NCBI GenBank assembly: GCA_017311185.1 | Contig: JAESUZ010003505.1 | Span: 3,252,816-3,316,815, forward strand | Source of the DNA: Proteles cristata cristata | Lineage: Eukaryota; Chordata; Mammalia; Carnivora; Hyaenidae | Direction: 5' to 3' | Length of the DNA stretch: 64,000 nt | Part shown: positions 1 to 10,933 of the stretch, piece after piece | Numbering within the stretch: the stretch's first letter is position 1 | Layout: each line of letters begins with the position of its first letter | The notes under the pieces: generated by a model | Seen by the model: only the letters and a program-made list of their open reading frames with translations | The model's database searches: none | What the model was told of the DNA's origin: nothing | Program-made: the position numbers and the translations under genes

Positions 1-423
1 GTGTTAAGTTGGCAGAGGAACTGAAAGAGACCCTTAGAATTTTAAAAAGAGAATGTCGTGGCCAGATCAGGAACAAAGGTGATTTTGTCATCTACATTAA
101 ATATGACCCAAAAAAGTGGGTCTGGAGGCCAGGAAGATGGAAAAGACGAAACTGAAATGTTTAGGTTAGATTCAAGTTGGGGGTCTATGCTGCTAAAGGC
201 GAGATGGAGAAAGAAGAGGAAGGAGACATTCGGAACGGTTGTGAAAGAGAGAGTGGAAAGATTGGACAAATCTCTATTCATTATTTTCCTCTCATTTTAA
301 TATTTGAGCAAGCAAAGGGTGAGATTTGGGGATCTTACCTCAGGGAAAGAACACTGCAGGATAATAATTTTGACTGGTAAGTCCTTTCTGATTAGGATTT
401 AGTGACTGTTTAAAATCTAACTC

Positions 424-490
424 TCAGGAGGAAATTCTTCCAAGGAATACATGTTATTGTTGGATTTAAAATTTAGATACTGTGTATGGC
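424..490 (+). repeat. diverged direct repeat, copy 1
   Basis: This segment resembles 2183-2262 in the same orientation. Both run through an AGGAAA-type start, a CAAGGAAT core, TGTTATTGTTGG, and then a TTTAAAA.TTAGA stretch. The match is roughly three quarters identical by eye with small indels. It is either an old local duplication or two copies of an unrecognised dispersed repeat. Confidence 0.4.
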
Positions 491-1965
491 AATTAGTTTT
501 GTCTCACGGGTTGGATGATTCATGCTTCAGACACCAAGTGAGAGAATGGACGTGAAAACATTCTCCTAATATGACAAATGATACTGTTGCTGGTGTAGGT
601 CCCTTCCAGATCGTTTCTGCCTTCAGTGAGACTGAAGTGAAGTGTCCTCTCTGAGCTCCAGGGACTGCTGAAGTGACCTGTAAGCTTAGAGATCGTCCAG
701 GAAAGAAGTACAACCTCAGGTACCAAGAGGGAGGTGAAGTCTTAGGCCTAATCATGGAGAACAAGCAAAGGCTTGGTCACCGAATTGGAAGAATTTCACT
801 GGGGCACATCTTTGGCTTCAGGTATTTGTTAAATGACTAAACGAAATGGCCAGTTTTTGAAAACTAGAATTCAACATGAATTTCTAGCCTGGGGTACATA
901 GAAAAACCTGACAAAATTATTGAAATCTCTGTATACAATGATTTTTAGGCAGAAATGCACAGAAAGAATAATTTTTCTGTTTAATTATGCTACTCTCATT
1001 TCCACTCAAGCCTGTTTCATACTGCAGTTCAAAAGTTCTGTCTGATTTCATTCTGTGTGGCATCCGAGCCATCCATCCTCTGTGTGGCTTTGTAACACTG
1101 ACAAATAATGACCAGAATTATTTCCGATCGAGACATCTTTAGGCACCCTCCATTCTTGAAGTAGAACTTATTTGAATGAGTAGCTTTAAAATACTTATTT
1201 CCACTGGTTTGAACTTGAACTGACCTAGAACTGAATTAAGTACATGTGATGAGGGCCCCAGTAGAGTATGACTCTGTAATATGCTTTGTGACCAACAGCG
1301 CGATATGAGAAGAATGGGTAAGTGACAGATACTAGGACTTCAGATCTAATGTACATAAATACTCAACTCACTGTTCTGAAAAACTGCAGTGAAAATGTTT
1401 GTTCTAAAACAGATCCTAGCCTGTTCTTTCTTTACAAGGACTCCCAAAATGGAATTTGGGAAACTGAATCCCTGAGATGAAATGCTATTCCCTTGATCCG
1501 AGTTAGTCTTTGTTTTTCTGTATATGGAGTGTTCTGTTCATTGAACCTTTACTCTGCATATACGTTGGTCTTTATGGATTCCTGAGTGCTGGGCTCCCAC
1601 TTTTTAAGGCAATTATAAAAGAGAAAACAGGGCATTTCCCAGACATAAAACTCTTTTTCACATCCCAGTGGATCAGTTAATCCTGGGATATTGCAAGAGT
1701 TCAGCGAAACCTAATTCAATTAAATTCTATCACTTCATTCTATCCGGATTCTGGAGTATACTTCTGGCTGCATGAAGAGGAACAAAGCCAAGACTTTGGT
1801 CAATGTCAGAAAATCTCTTTCTTCCAACATTTAGGTGAAATCCTTAGTTTTTGTAGTTGAGCAAATGTACTGTAGAGTTTTAGCAGCTGTTGGGATTTAC
1901 TATACCTGGGTTGCACTTTAAACTGCTTGTCTGACATATTTTGCTGCTTATTTTAAAGTGGGCTT

Positions 1966-2145
1966 CGAATTTCATAGACTCTTATAGCTGGAAAAGACTT
2001 TGGAAAACTGGTTTGGCCCATTTGTCTTAGAAGTGACGCAACCAACCTGTAGGAGTCAGGAGACTGGCTCAAGGTAACAGAGCCGGTAAGTGACAAAGCC
2101 CAGGATAGAACCCATTTCCTGCTCCAGTACTTTCAGTCATTTATT
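1966..2145 (+). mobile_element. ancient MIR-like SINE fragment
   Basis: The order of short words resembles an old mammalian SINE: a TAGAGCTGGAA-like start, a GGCTCAAGGTAACAGAGC block, GGTAAGTGACAAAGCC and then AGAACCCA. It is heavily diverged. Family assignment is uncertain and it could be another ancient repeat with the same core. Confidence 0.35.
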
Positions 2146-2182
2146 TCCAAATGGGATTTAGTGATATTTTTCACCTCTGTCC

Positions 2183-2262
2183 AGAATCAAGAGGAAACAT
2201 TTTCAAGGAATGCGTGTTATTGTTGGAGATTTTAAAACTTAGACTGTTGCATATAGTTGTGA
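2183..2262 (+). repeat. diverged direct repeat, copy 2
   Basis: This is the partner of 424-490, about 1.76 kb downstream in direct orientation. It shares the CAAGGAAT and TGTTATTGTTGG blocks and has a few extra bases in the AT-rich second half. No target-site duplication or A-tail is evident around either copy. Confidence 0.4.
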
Positions 2263-3729
2263 ACTTTTTCCTTATTACGTACAATGTCTGATGTATACAG
2301 AGGTAGAGAGAATAGAGATGCAGACCCATAGTCAGCTTCCACAGTCCTCAGGCTATGATTCACCTTGTTTCAGTGGTGTCCCTGCCGACTCTCCCACGTA
2401 GCTTGTTTTGAAGCAAACTCGGACATTATTTCCTCTATACATATTTTAGTGTGAATCTCTAAAAGATTCAGGTGCTTTAAAAAAAAAAAAAACATCACAA
2501 TGCTATTGTTAACCTACACAAGTTAGCAGTAATTGCGCAAAGTCACAAAATATCCTAGAGCCCTTTAAGGACTCCGTTATAAATGGCATAGGACCATTTT
2601 AATTTCGAATATGTTTTTTCTTTGAAAGGAGAAACTGTTAGGGTGGTGAGTGTTTTAGGTCAATGAAGAGAGAGAGAGGCTGTTAAAGGACTCTCAATAT
2701 CACTGATAAAATGTGCTGTGACTTTACAATCCTGGAGGAATTTGCTAGATACTCATTTGATTTTTGGAGCATTTTAATCCTCCTTTCTACTTAAAATACG
2801 GTGTTTAATACAATGTTTTCCAAAGACATTGCATTCATATCCCTTTGAGTTCAGTATCAGCAGATTGACGAAACTTATTGCCACAGAAAAAAGGAAGGTT
2901 GTGGTTATTTCTGGTGGTTAGGTCTGTATCGGGTTTTTCCTTCACATCCACAGATGTGAATGGCTTGAGCTCCTAAAGGTCCAGTTTCCTAGGATGGGAT
3001 ATAAAATATTTTATGATTAGAGACCTGTTCTGTTCACTGCAAGTTATTTTCCAGGGAAGCATTTTAGGGGAGGCGGGTTGATGCTTTAGGGGATCATGGC
3101 TGACAACTGCATTTCTCATTTCTTCGACTTCGTTTAAATCTCTTCAGTGAGAGAAGCCAAGAACAGGTTTTGAACGAGTGTCCCATCTCAGTAATATATC
3201 CAGACTGGCCTGGAATTCTGTGTTACAGGATATGGAGTACAAAACCAAAATTTCCTCCTTGCCTGTCTTGTGTAGTGGGAAAGCTATGAATTTTGTCAGG
3301 CTGGCTAAAACCAGACGTTTTCTTCTTAGAGAAAAGTTAGGGAGAGTCAGGCCCTGGGAGTGAGAAGCAGGAAGCAGGGTTTTCCTGAACACAGCGGTCA
3401 CCAACCCGGACTCTGCGGTGTGTGTGTGTCTGAGCCAGAGAAGCGGCCGCCGCAGAGGGGACAGCGTGTGCCCAGGAGCCTGCCGCTGTCACCGGCCCCG
3501 TGAAAGCTGACAGAGGAGAGGTGTGATCTGAAGCCAGTTTCAGACATGCTCCATGTAGGTCAGACCGAACCTCCAGGACGGAATGAAAACCGGCATCCTG
3601 TGGTGATCAGAGCCCCAGACACACTTGTGATTTGCCTATGGTTCTGTGTCCCACGCCCCTCTCAACCTTTCACACACACAGTGTTTCTTGTTGTTGTCGT
3701 TGTCGTGTGTCTTTTCTCCCTGCCACTGG

Positions 3730-3965
3730 TTTCGGCTGGTCTCCGAAGTTCCGGGGTTTCAGGGAAACGCGCGAGAGAGGAATTATGCAGTTGACAGATC
3801 CCGTAGCTGGACCGGCTGTTGGCCAGCAGGGCCGAACGCGGGGTCCGCGCTCCGGATTCGTGCCTCCCCTGCAGGCCTCTAGGCCCTGTTGGAGTTATGG
3901 TCATTCTAGTTCTTATGCTCCATCCGTGGGAGCTGCCCTGGGCGGGCCGCCTCGTGTTTGCCTTG
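3730..3965. promoter_or_regulatory. small CpG-rich patch
   Basis: About 20 CpG dinucleotides fall within roughly 235 bp, including ACGCGCG near 3768 and a GAACGCGGGGTCCGCGC block near 3835. The neighbouring DNA is CpG-poor. A second dense patch lies at 3440-3500. It could be a distal CpG element or an upstream exon or promoter. Nothing in the sequence links it to a transcript. Confidence 0.3.
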
Positions 3966-4611
3966 TTAGTGGTGCTAAGGGAGGGAGAGGAAACGCCTCA
4001 GCTTCTGGAAGCTAACTAACGTGGATGTCGAGTCTGATGGATGAGTAGAATTGGGGTATCTCCCCCACCCCCATACTGCATTTATCCAAAGCCCGGCTCT
4101 TTAAACCTGTTGGTCTGTGACTCTGACTGAAGGGATTAGAGGAAGCCCACCTTTGAAGTTGCCTATTTGTTTAAAGTTCATTTATTACAATTGGCCAATA
4201 GCCAAGGGCCCAGACTAACAGAGTGTACCAGTGCCTGCCTGGAAACTGCTCTGAGAGTTCCAGCGTCAGCCTGTCTCCTCGGCCCCCTTCAGCCGAGACC
4301 GCTGGCCAGAGGGAGTGAACTTCCCCGGCCCAGAGATCTGGCTCCAGGCCGCGGGGGGTGGACACAGAAGATTCTGGAAGGGAATAAGGGGCAGGGGGCA
4401 GAAGGAAGGGGTTTAAAAGCATGTGAAGGCTAGAGGGTGTGATGGGGTTTCAGATGGTTGCTTGGTGTTTTCAGACAGATGCAAGGTAAGGGTAGTGAAG
4501 GTTGGGTGTTGCAGGGCAGAAAGAACAGAATAAGAGCAAGAAAGCATCTTGGGAGATAGGCCTTGTATTTAAGAGATGCTGTGTGGTTTGGTTTGGTTCT
4601 GCTTTGCTTTA

Positions 4612-4654
4612 TAATTTTTTTAATGTTTATTTTTCAGAGAGAGAGAGAGAGAGC

Positions 4655-4705
<51 letters not shown>

Positions 4706-4902
4706 CGTGTGGGGGGAGGGGCGGGGGGAGGTAGGGCTGGGGAGAGGGGCAGAAATAGAGAGGGAGACACAGAATCTGAAACAGGCTCCAGGCTCTGAGC
4801 TGTGAGACAGAGCCCGACATGGGGCTCGAACTTGGGAATGGCCAGATCATGGACCTGGGCTGGAGGTTGGATGCTTAATCTACTGAGCCACCCGGGTGCC
4901 CC
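4612..4902 (-). mobile_element. CAN-SINE (SINEC_Fc) nested in another SINE tail
   Basis: A complete reverse-complement SINE reads from its tail (TTTTTTTAATGTTTATTT), through GA-rich and AGGCTCCAGGCTCTGAGCTG blocks, to the GTGCCCC head. It sits inside the A-tail of the SINE at 4581-5100. The 12-bp duplication TGCTTTGCTTTA at 4600-4611 and 4914-4925 marks its own insertion. Its CT-rich region has expanded into a CA microsatellite. Confidence 0.88.
4656..4703 (+). repeat. (CA)24 microsatellite inside a SINE
   Basis: An uninterrupted run of 24 AC dinucleotides lies where a CAN-SINE normally has its CT/GA-rich stretch. It is followed by a G-rich run (GGGGGGAGGGGCGGGGGGAGG). It is likely length-variable between individuals. 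Confidence 0.95.
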
Positions 4903-5113
4903 ATGTTTTGTTTTGCTTTGCTTTAAATGTTTATTTTGGGGGGGAGGGACAGAGAGAGAGAGGGACCCAAAGAATCTGAAGTAGGCTCCAGGCTCTGCAC
5001 TGTCAGCAAAGAGCCCATTGCAGGGCTGGAACTCATGAACCACGAGATCATGACCTGAGCTGAAGTCAGATGCTTAACCGACTGAGCCACCCGTGTGCCT
5101 CTTAAGAGATGCT

Positions 5114-5854
5114 TTGTAAATGAACTGTTTCCAGGTGAACGATGGGTCACCTGGATTTTTCAGTAACACAGCCTTGGAGAGTAAATCCTCCCTGCCTGTC
5201 TGTGAGCCCTTCGGGGGTACATGCGGACCCAGAAGAAGGGCAGGGAAAGAGCTAATGCCTGGGCAGCCATGGCGTGTCGGCAGCAGTGGGCGCTGGGTCC
5301 CAGGCTTCCCCCATGCAGAATGAAGACAGGCCCAGCCCCGGAGGAGGTAGGTGTTAGCTGGGCAAGAGGCACAGGAAAGGACAGGCCGCAGCCGTCTTTC
5401 TCTTCCAGCTGTCTCTCTCAGATGCCCTTTTACCCCCTGACAGCAGGGCTTGAGCACTCATATCCATCAGTTGAACACAGGACGATCCTTAACAACCCCC
5501 TCCCTCCCTCCCTCCTGCAAAGAATCCATAAATGCCTTCCACGCACAAGGAAGAATGCCAGGTACCTGGAGGACATGTTTCTGTCTGTGTGGAGAGTCCT
5601 TTCCTGCGGTACATCAGCTCGTACCATTCTGCAGACCCGCCCGGCACCAAGATGGTTTAACTACGAGGGTGTCATTGACCTCAGGGGGTTATACAGCAAT
5701 TACTACTGTTCTGGGAGGAGCTGAAGTAACGTGTCCTAAGACAGGACACTCTCCCCCCACCAGTTGTCACGAAGGCACTGTAGAGCTAGTTGAGGTTCTG
5801 AATCTACCTGCTTTCCCCGCTCTGTGATCAGACGCATTGCTGCTAATGATTGAA
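5114..5854. other. no recognisable gene or repeat
   Basis: This is moderately GC-rich unique sequence. A forward open frame runs through 5221-5724, but it has no domain and no splice context. I treat it as chance. Confidence 0.5.
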
Positions 5855-6050
5855 TGTGTACAGAGTTATTAGCGGGCACTCTGCTGAGCCCTTTACCTGT
5901 ATTTTCATATTTGTTCTTCACACTGCATTTGGAGGAAGCTATTTTTCCCATTTTTCCCTTGGAGGAAATGGCGGCTTAGCAAAGATTTTGGACTTTGCTC
6001 AAGGTTGCATCTAATAAATGTCAGATCCAAGCTCCCAAACCCAGGCTCTT
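5855..6050 (+). mobile_element. MIR SINE
   Basis: The MIR order is readable: a GCACTCTGCTGAGCCCTTTACCTGTATT block, a cattttt.ccc tract, GAGGAAATGGCGGCTTAGCAAAG, a TGCTCAAGGTTGCATCTAATAA block and CAAACCCAGGCTCTT. It is an ancient mammalian repeat, diverged and with no visible flanking duplication. Confidence 0.65.
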
Positions 6051-6227
6051 CTTAATATATTAGAATGGTAGGCGAACATCTTAGACCCATCTGTATCCTT
6101 CTACCCCATGGGAGAGAAATAGGGAGTCGGAGACCTCCGTTGTTCTCTATTATTCCTGAGAGAGCTTCACTTTTCGAAGGACAGGAGTTCAATGCTCTAA
6201 GAACCTCCCCTGAGACTCTGCCCCTCA

Positions 6228-6400
6228 AGCAGTGATGATAGTAGCCGACATTTACAATGCTCACCTCTGTATCAGGCATGGCTCTAAGCAGTTCGTGTGC
6301 ATTTATTTATTTGACCCTCACAGCAGACATGAGAGGTCTATTTTATCCCCGTTTTACAGTTGAGGAAATTAAGGCACAAAGATGTCCACACAGGAGGTAT
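6228..6400 (+). mobile_element. MIR SINE
   Basis: The characteristic words are TAGCCGACATTTAC, CAGGCATGGCTCTAAGCA, TGACCCTCACAGCA, TTATCCCCGTTTTACAG and TGAGGAAATTAAGGCACA. This is one of the better preserved MIR copies in the window. Confidence 0.75.
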
Positions 6401-7130
6401 CAGTGGCCCAGTGCATTTGGCCTGGGCCAGCTGGCTCTGGCTTTTGCACCCATGGCCTCTCTGGATCCCGGGTACTGTTGAGGCGCCATCTGTCTGTGTC
6501 CTCCTGGCCTCTGTGGACCCTGAGGAGGAGGCCTTTGTGAGGTGTGACAGTCGAGACAGAGGTCTGCCCGGGATGCCACAGCCTAATTGGGATCTGGGTG
6601 TGTTCTCTTGCCGCTCTTTGCCAGTCGCGTGGTTCGTTCTTATTCTGACTTGCTTGTTTATGGGCCCGGGGGCTTGGCACAGAGAAAACTAGAGGTTCAC
6701 AAAGTCTGCACAGGAATGAGACAGACTCCTGCTCCTGTTGATGAGAGTTAAACATCTCAAGCGCTACTTTTCCTCCCCACCCCTATCTCCCACTTTATTG
6801 TTTTTGGAAAGTGCTCAAATCCTGCTGTTCAGCCAGTGACTGTAAAGCAGAGTGATTTACCACTTAGGTGTTCTTGGACTCTTTAGGTTTTATACAAGGA
6901 AAGGGGGCAGATGCTCCCTCTCTCTAGAACACAGAAAACAAGGTGACTTCTTCCTTGAGTAAGTGATACACACAGGTTTACGGCAAAGGCAAGTTTTGCT
7001 TTATAAACTGCCAAAGAAGCTCTTGAACCTGGGTCAAGCTTATTTCCACACCCCCCTCCCCCCTTCTTCTTAATGAATCTGGCTTTGGTTTAGGACTCTG
7101 AAGGAATGTCAAAGGATTGTCATCAACAAC
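6401..7130. other. no recognisable gene or repeat
   Basis: This is mixed-composition unique sequence between a MIR and an MLT1 LTR. The open frames on both strands overlap each other and carry no recognised motif. Confidence 0.5.
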
Positions 7131-7573
7131 ACTTTTAGGTGTTGAATTGTGTCTCCCCACAAATTCATATGTTGAATGCTGGCCCCTAAAACCTCAGAAC
7201 ATGACCTCCTGTGGAACTGTGGTTATTGGAGATGTAATTAGTCAGGATGAGGTCCCAGCTGGGGTGGCCCCCAATCCCAAATGACTGGAGTCCTTATGAA
7301 AAGGAGCGAGTTGGACACAGATACATGCACCAGGAGGGTGCCATGGGAAGGTAGGGGCGATGCCCCAGCCCACGGAACGCCAACAGTTGCCAGGAAACCA
7401 CCTGAAGCGGAGGAGGGGCCTGGGACGGGTTCTTCCTCACAGACCTGCGAAGGAGCCAACCCTGCCAAGGCCTTGATCTTGGACTTCCGGCCTCCAGAAC
7501 TGGGAGATGATTTCAGTTGGTTAAGCCACTCAGTTTGTGGTATTCTGTTACGGCAGCCCTTGCAAACGAATAC
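7131..7573 (+). mobile_element. MLT1-type LTR (ancient MaLR retroelement)
   Basis: The text follows the MLT1 LTR order: TTGAATTGTGTCTCCCCACA, a TTCATATGTTGAA block, ATGTAATTAGTCAGGATGAGG, TCCTTATGAAAAGGA, CAAGGCCTTGATCTTGGACTT, GCCTCCAGAACTG and a terminal GTTACGGCAGCCCTTGCAAAC. It is a solitary non-coding LTR with no internal region. It is shared across placental mammals and is not a recent insertion. Confidence 0.8.
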
Positions 7574-8967
7574 AAATTCTTTTCTTAAGCAAACAAAGAA
7601 AACGGTAAAAGTGAAAACGTCTGATGGAGGTGGGCTTTCCTTTTTCCAATGTGGCCGCACCTTAGAAGCAGAGGACCTCCGCGCTGGCGGGGACGTGCAC
7701 AGGTGTGCGGCCGGTTCTGTGTGAGCCCAGGGGCACCGCTCGCTGCCTTCCCCACCCACACCTCTGTCCCTTCCCTCTTGTCAGCAGATCCCTTTCACAA
7801 GCTCCGTGTCCCAGAGATAGACTTCTCCTCTCAGCTCCCTAAACCCTCTCGCTTTCTCCGCCTTTTCCTTTAAACCTTCCTCGTTTGATAAAAATACGCT
7901 GACTGCTTCCTTTCAGCTTTCTCTGGTCTGGAAGTGAAATCACCACCCCCCTGTATTGTGGAAGAAACACCACCCTAGCTTTACATTTGTTCCCACCTCA
8001 TCCCCTCCAGTGCCTTTACCCTTCGCCTGTATATTTGGATGGCGTATGCTGTGCCTCACCGTCTGGTGCCTGCCCTACTTCTGCTGCATGTTAGGTAGCG
8101 TTGGAGCTGTTAGGGAAGCCAGCAACTGGGTCGGGCCGCCGTCAGAGGTGAAGGAGCGTGTTGGGGCAGCACCCGTGAACCCTGAAGGGTAGGCAGACCA
8201 TGGTTAGAAGCACACACCAACACAGATGACTTCCCAATTGGGGGATCTGGCTGAGAACCAAAGACAGAAGAGAAGAGGAAAAAAAAAAAACAAGCAGACT
8301 GAGAATAGGGGTTTGGGGTCCAGACCAAGTGCACAGCCGTGTAGACAGTCGCTGGCAGCAGCGGAAGGTGTATGTGCCCAGCACTGGGCAGTGAGTAGGA
8401 CTTGTGGAGGTTGGAGCCCTACAGCTGAGGAGGTGTGGAGACTCATGGGACCGTGCCATTGTGTCGCCCACGATGAAGATCTCCTGAGTTCACGGACCCA
8501 GGCGGTGGAGGGCTTTGAGTATTATGCTTTCTGTGCTATCATGCTTTACTGACAGGAATTGTTCTTTCTAAAAGTTTACTCCTTTTCTCTTTGGAACCCC
8601 AGTGGTGTCCAAATCTACTCTGTCTGGAAGAGTGGCCTAGGGGAGGGAGAAAGTGCGCAGTGCCCTGGCTGGACCCCGGGGGTGCAGGGTCCTGACTCAG
8701 GCTGTGCTGTAGACTGGTCTGTGCAGATGTGGAGGATCATGGGGAAGGTGGCAGAATTCCTGGATGTCTTGTTTGATGGGTACGTTCTACCCAGACAGCA
8801 AATTTTCTTTTCCCCTAGCAGATACCAAAGTAGAGCTAGGTTGCTACTTCTGTTTTTCTGTTCTCTTTGGTAGATAAAACAAGCCTATCTTCCCCCCACA
8901 GACTTAAGGTATTAAATAAATACTTACTGAAACCCTTTATTTTCCTCAGTTTAGCTCATTTGCTCAT
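7574..8967. other. no recognisable gene or repeat
   Basis: This is mostly unique DNA with a short poly(A) near 8279. GC-rich segments at 7640-7740 and 8100-8190 have open frames on both strands without recognisable products. Around 8480-8540 there is a weak trace of the old purine-rich repeat described at 14746. Confidence 0.45.
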
Positions 8968-9400
8968 CTTCAATGGTAAGGACTTACTGGGTGTGAGTCT
9001 GAGCCAAAAGCTTCACACTTATTATCTTTTAAATTTTATTTTATTTTTATTTTAGAGAATGAGTGGGGGAGAGGGGCAGAGGGAGAGAGAAAGAATCTCA
9101 AGCAGACTCCATGGTCAGCATGGAGCCCAATGCGGGGCTTGATCCTACAACCCTGGGATCGTGACCTGAGTGGAAATCAAGAGTTAGACACTCAACCAAC
9201 TGAGCCACGCAGACGCTCCACATTTATTATCTTCTTTAAATGCTCCACTAATGTAATATTGTTCTCATTTCAAAGATGAGAAGACTGAGGCTTACAGAGA
9301 TTAAATAACTTGTCCAGCAACAAAGAAATAGGGAGAGGCAGAGCCAGGACTTAACTGAGATCTGACTTCAAATTCTGTGTTAAGCATTGCACTGACATAA
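8968..9400 (+). mobile_element. MIR SINE, interrupted by a CAN-SINE
   Basis: MIR sequence is visible on both sides of the SINE at 9030-9219. The left part has GGACTTACTGGGTGTGAGTCTGAGCC. The right part has ATTGTTCTCATTTCAAAGATGAG, GACTGAGGCTTACAGAGATTAAATAACTTG and GGCAGAGCCAGGACTTAA. The interruption dates the MIR as older than the SINE. Confidence 0.65.
9030..9219 (-). mobile_element. CAN-SINE, older carnivore subfamily
   Basis: Reverse-complement element: a tail of ATTTTATTTTATTTTTATTTTAGAGA, a GGGGAGAGGGGCAGAGGGAGAG block, AATCTCAAGCAGACTCCATG, GATCGTGACCTGAG, and a decayed head near 9210. The older SINEC1/C2-type middle and an imperfect duplication CACAYTTATTATCTT on both sides indicate an older insertion into a MIR. 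Confidence 0.8.
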
Positions 9401-10176
9401 CCAGTCATATCAGACTTAGCAATTCTGGGTTCCTCAGAATTCCTCTTTACTATTCCTGATGACTTTCAAAGTAAAATTTTGCCATAACCTGCTGTATTAT
9501 TCATCTCAAATCACAAAGCAGTAGACAGAAGACTTACCATTTATTTATTATTACTCCAGCCCTAATCAACTCTTCTATATAGAGATATAGCGCTTATATA
9601 GACCTCAGGGTGTGTTCCTATTTATTATCTCATTATAATAACATGTGATGGAGTTTGAGCCAGGAAGGGGACTTGGCAGCTTCCATTGCGCTCCCCACCT
9701 TTTCTAAATGAAGATGTCGAGACTCATGGAGGCTTTGTAATTTGAATGTTACAGGAATTGTGAAGCCTGGCATAGGACTCAAGTTTCCATATGTTCTAGT
9801 GTTCTCGCCACACTTGCTGTCCCGCCCAGAGCCCTGATCTTCCCCAGAACCTCGCTGAGGTTGTTGGGTGAGAAAACACAGGCTCAGAGGAGTTAAGTGA
9901 TGCTTGCTAAAGAAGCCAAACAGAGTTAGTAGCACAAGCAAGACATGAGCTTCAGAACCCTGATTACCGCCTTGGGGTGCCTTCTGTCATCCGACCCCAA
10001 CTCCGCACCCCTTGCCACACTGAGCCTGGTAGGTCTGCCCTCTCTGTAGGTCTCAGAGTGGCCGTGTTGCCTCGGCAACACCGAGAGGGAAACAGGGAGA
10101 GAGGGAGCGAGAACCATACTCATATTAATATCTTATTGCGAACATATTAAAAGGTGCCTGGGAACTTTTGTTCCAT

Positions 10177-10178
<2 letters not shown>
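9401..10178. other. no recognisable gene; possible MIR trace
   Basis: Around 9690-9910 there are scattered MIR-like words (AATGAAGATGTCGAGACTCATGGAGG, AAAACACAGGCTCAGAGGAG) but I cannot bound an element. The rest is unique. Confidence 0.4.

Positions 10179-10224
<46 letters not shown>
10179..10224 (+). repeat. (GT)23 microsatellite
   Basis: An uninterrupted GT run of about 46 bp, followed by ATGTTTCTTTTACTCC. It is alternating purine-pyrimidine and likely polymorphic. Confidence 0.95.
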
Positions 10225-10228
<4 letters not shown>

Positions 10229-10322
10229 TTCTTTTACTCCTCTATTTTTCTTTTTTTGTGTGCATGAAAAAATTCAGATGTTACAAATATTAAAGAATTC
10301 TTCCTGTTTGGAGACCAGACAC

Positions 10323-10326
10323 AAAA

Positions 10327-10357
<31 letters not shown>

Positions 10358-10429
10358 AAGAAAGAAAGAGAAAAGAAAGAAAGAAAGGAAAAGAAAGAAA
10401 GAAAGAAAGAAAAGAAAAGAAAAAGAAAA
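10323..10429 (+). repeat. (GAAA)n / (GA)n homopurine tract
   Basis: About 107 bp contain only A and G on the plus strand, mostly GAAA units with a GA block in the centre. It may have grown from the A-tail of an old retroelement, but no element body is recognisable beside it. Confidence 0.93.
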
Positions 10430-10696
10430 TTGAACTATTTGCTTCCATTTCTAGCAATATAGTTGACTCCCTATCCTGGAAAGCCTCAGATCAGAAAAAA
10501 TAAATCTATAAAATTTCCAGGTGAAATATTTCATAGTATTTCTTGGCTCTTCAATCTCATAAAACAGGGATCTCCATCCACCATTAAACTAGCAACTCGG
10601 ACCCAAGGGAACTGGTTTGTTCATACTGAGCAAGGAAACTAGGAGACAGGGCCAACTGCAACAAGGTCTGAGTATTTAAAACAGTAATAACAAGAC

Positions 10697-10933
10697 GGGG
10701 GGAAAGAGAGAAGGAGAGAGAGGAGGAGGAGAAAGAAGGAGGGAGGGGAAGGAGGGAAGGAAGGGGGAAGAAAGGGAAGGAAGGAAGGATGGATGGAAGG
10801 GGGGAGAGAGGGAGGGAGGAAGGAAGAAGGAAGGAAAGAAAAAAGGGAAAGGAGGGAAGGCGGGGAAGGGGAGGAAGATGGGGAGAGGGAGGAAGATGAA
10901 GCAGGAGGTGGGGAAAAGAAGGAAGGAAGGGAA
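10697..10933 (+). repeat. GGAA/GGGA-rich homopurine tract
   Basis: About 237 bp are almost entirely purine on the plus strand, built from GGAA, GGGA, GAGA and GGAGG units with a handful of single pyrimidines (for example GGATGGATGG near 10788). It is followed by ordinary sequence. The long proline/serine-rich open frames antisense to it are artefacts of the repeat. Confidence 0.93.

Larger units (their letters stand above)
1..4568. other. upstream flank, mostly unique sequence
   Basis: I see no gene in this stretch. It is mostly AT-rich unique DNA with a short poly(A) near 2480. It holds one diverged direct repeat pair, one weak ancient SINE-like segment and a CpG-rich patch, each listed separately. 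Open frames here are short, overlap on both strands and show no recognisable domain or splice structure. Confidence 0.6.
4581..5100 (-). mobile_element. CAN-SINE (SINEC_Fc), split by a second SINE
   Basis: The body, 4921-5100, is a reverse-complement felid SINE ending in an imperfect form of the GGCGCC head. Its T-rich tail continues to the left at 4581-4611 but is interrupted by another SINE at 4612-4902. A perfect 12-bp target-site duplication, TTAAGAGATGCT, occurs at 4569-4580 and 5102-5113. It shows that the outer element landed first. Confidence 0.85.

Noticed and set aside
4627..5043. 138-codon minus-strand frame rich in Cys-Val and Ser-Leu
   Set aside because: It lies entirely in two nested SINEs and their CA microsatellite.
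5221..5724. 167-codon forward open frame
   Set aside because: No recognised family, no splice sites, and overlapping frames on the other strand are equally long.
7131..7573. Recent endogenous retrovirus
   Set aside because: The LTR is an ancient, diverged solitary MLT1 without internal genes. The same applies to 34285-34697.
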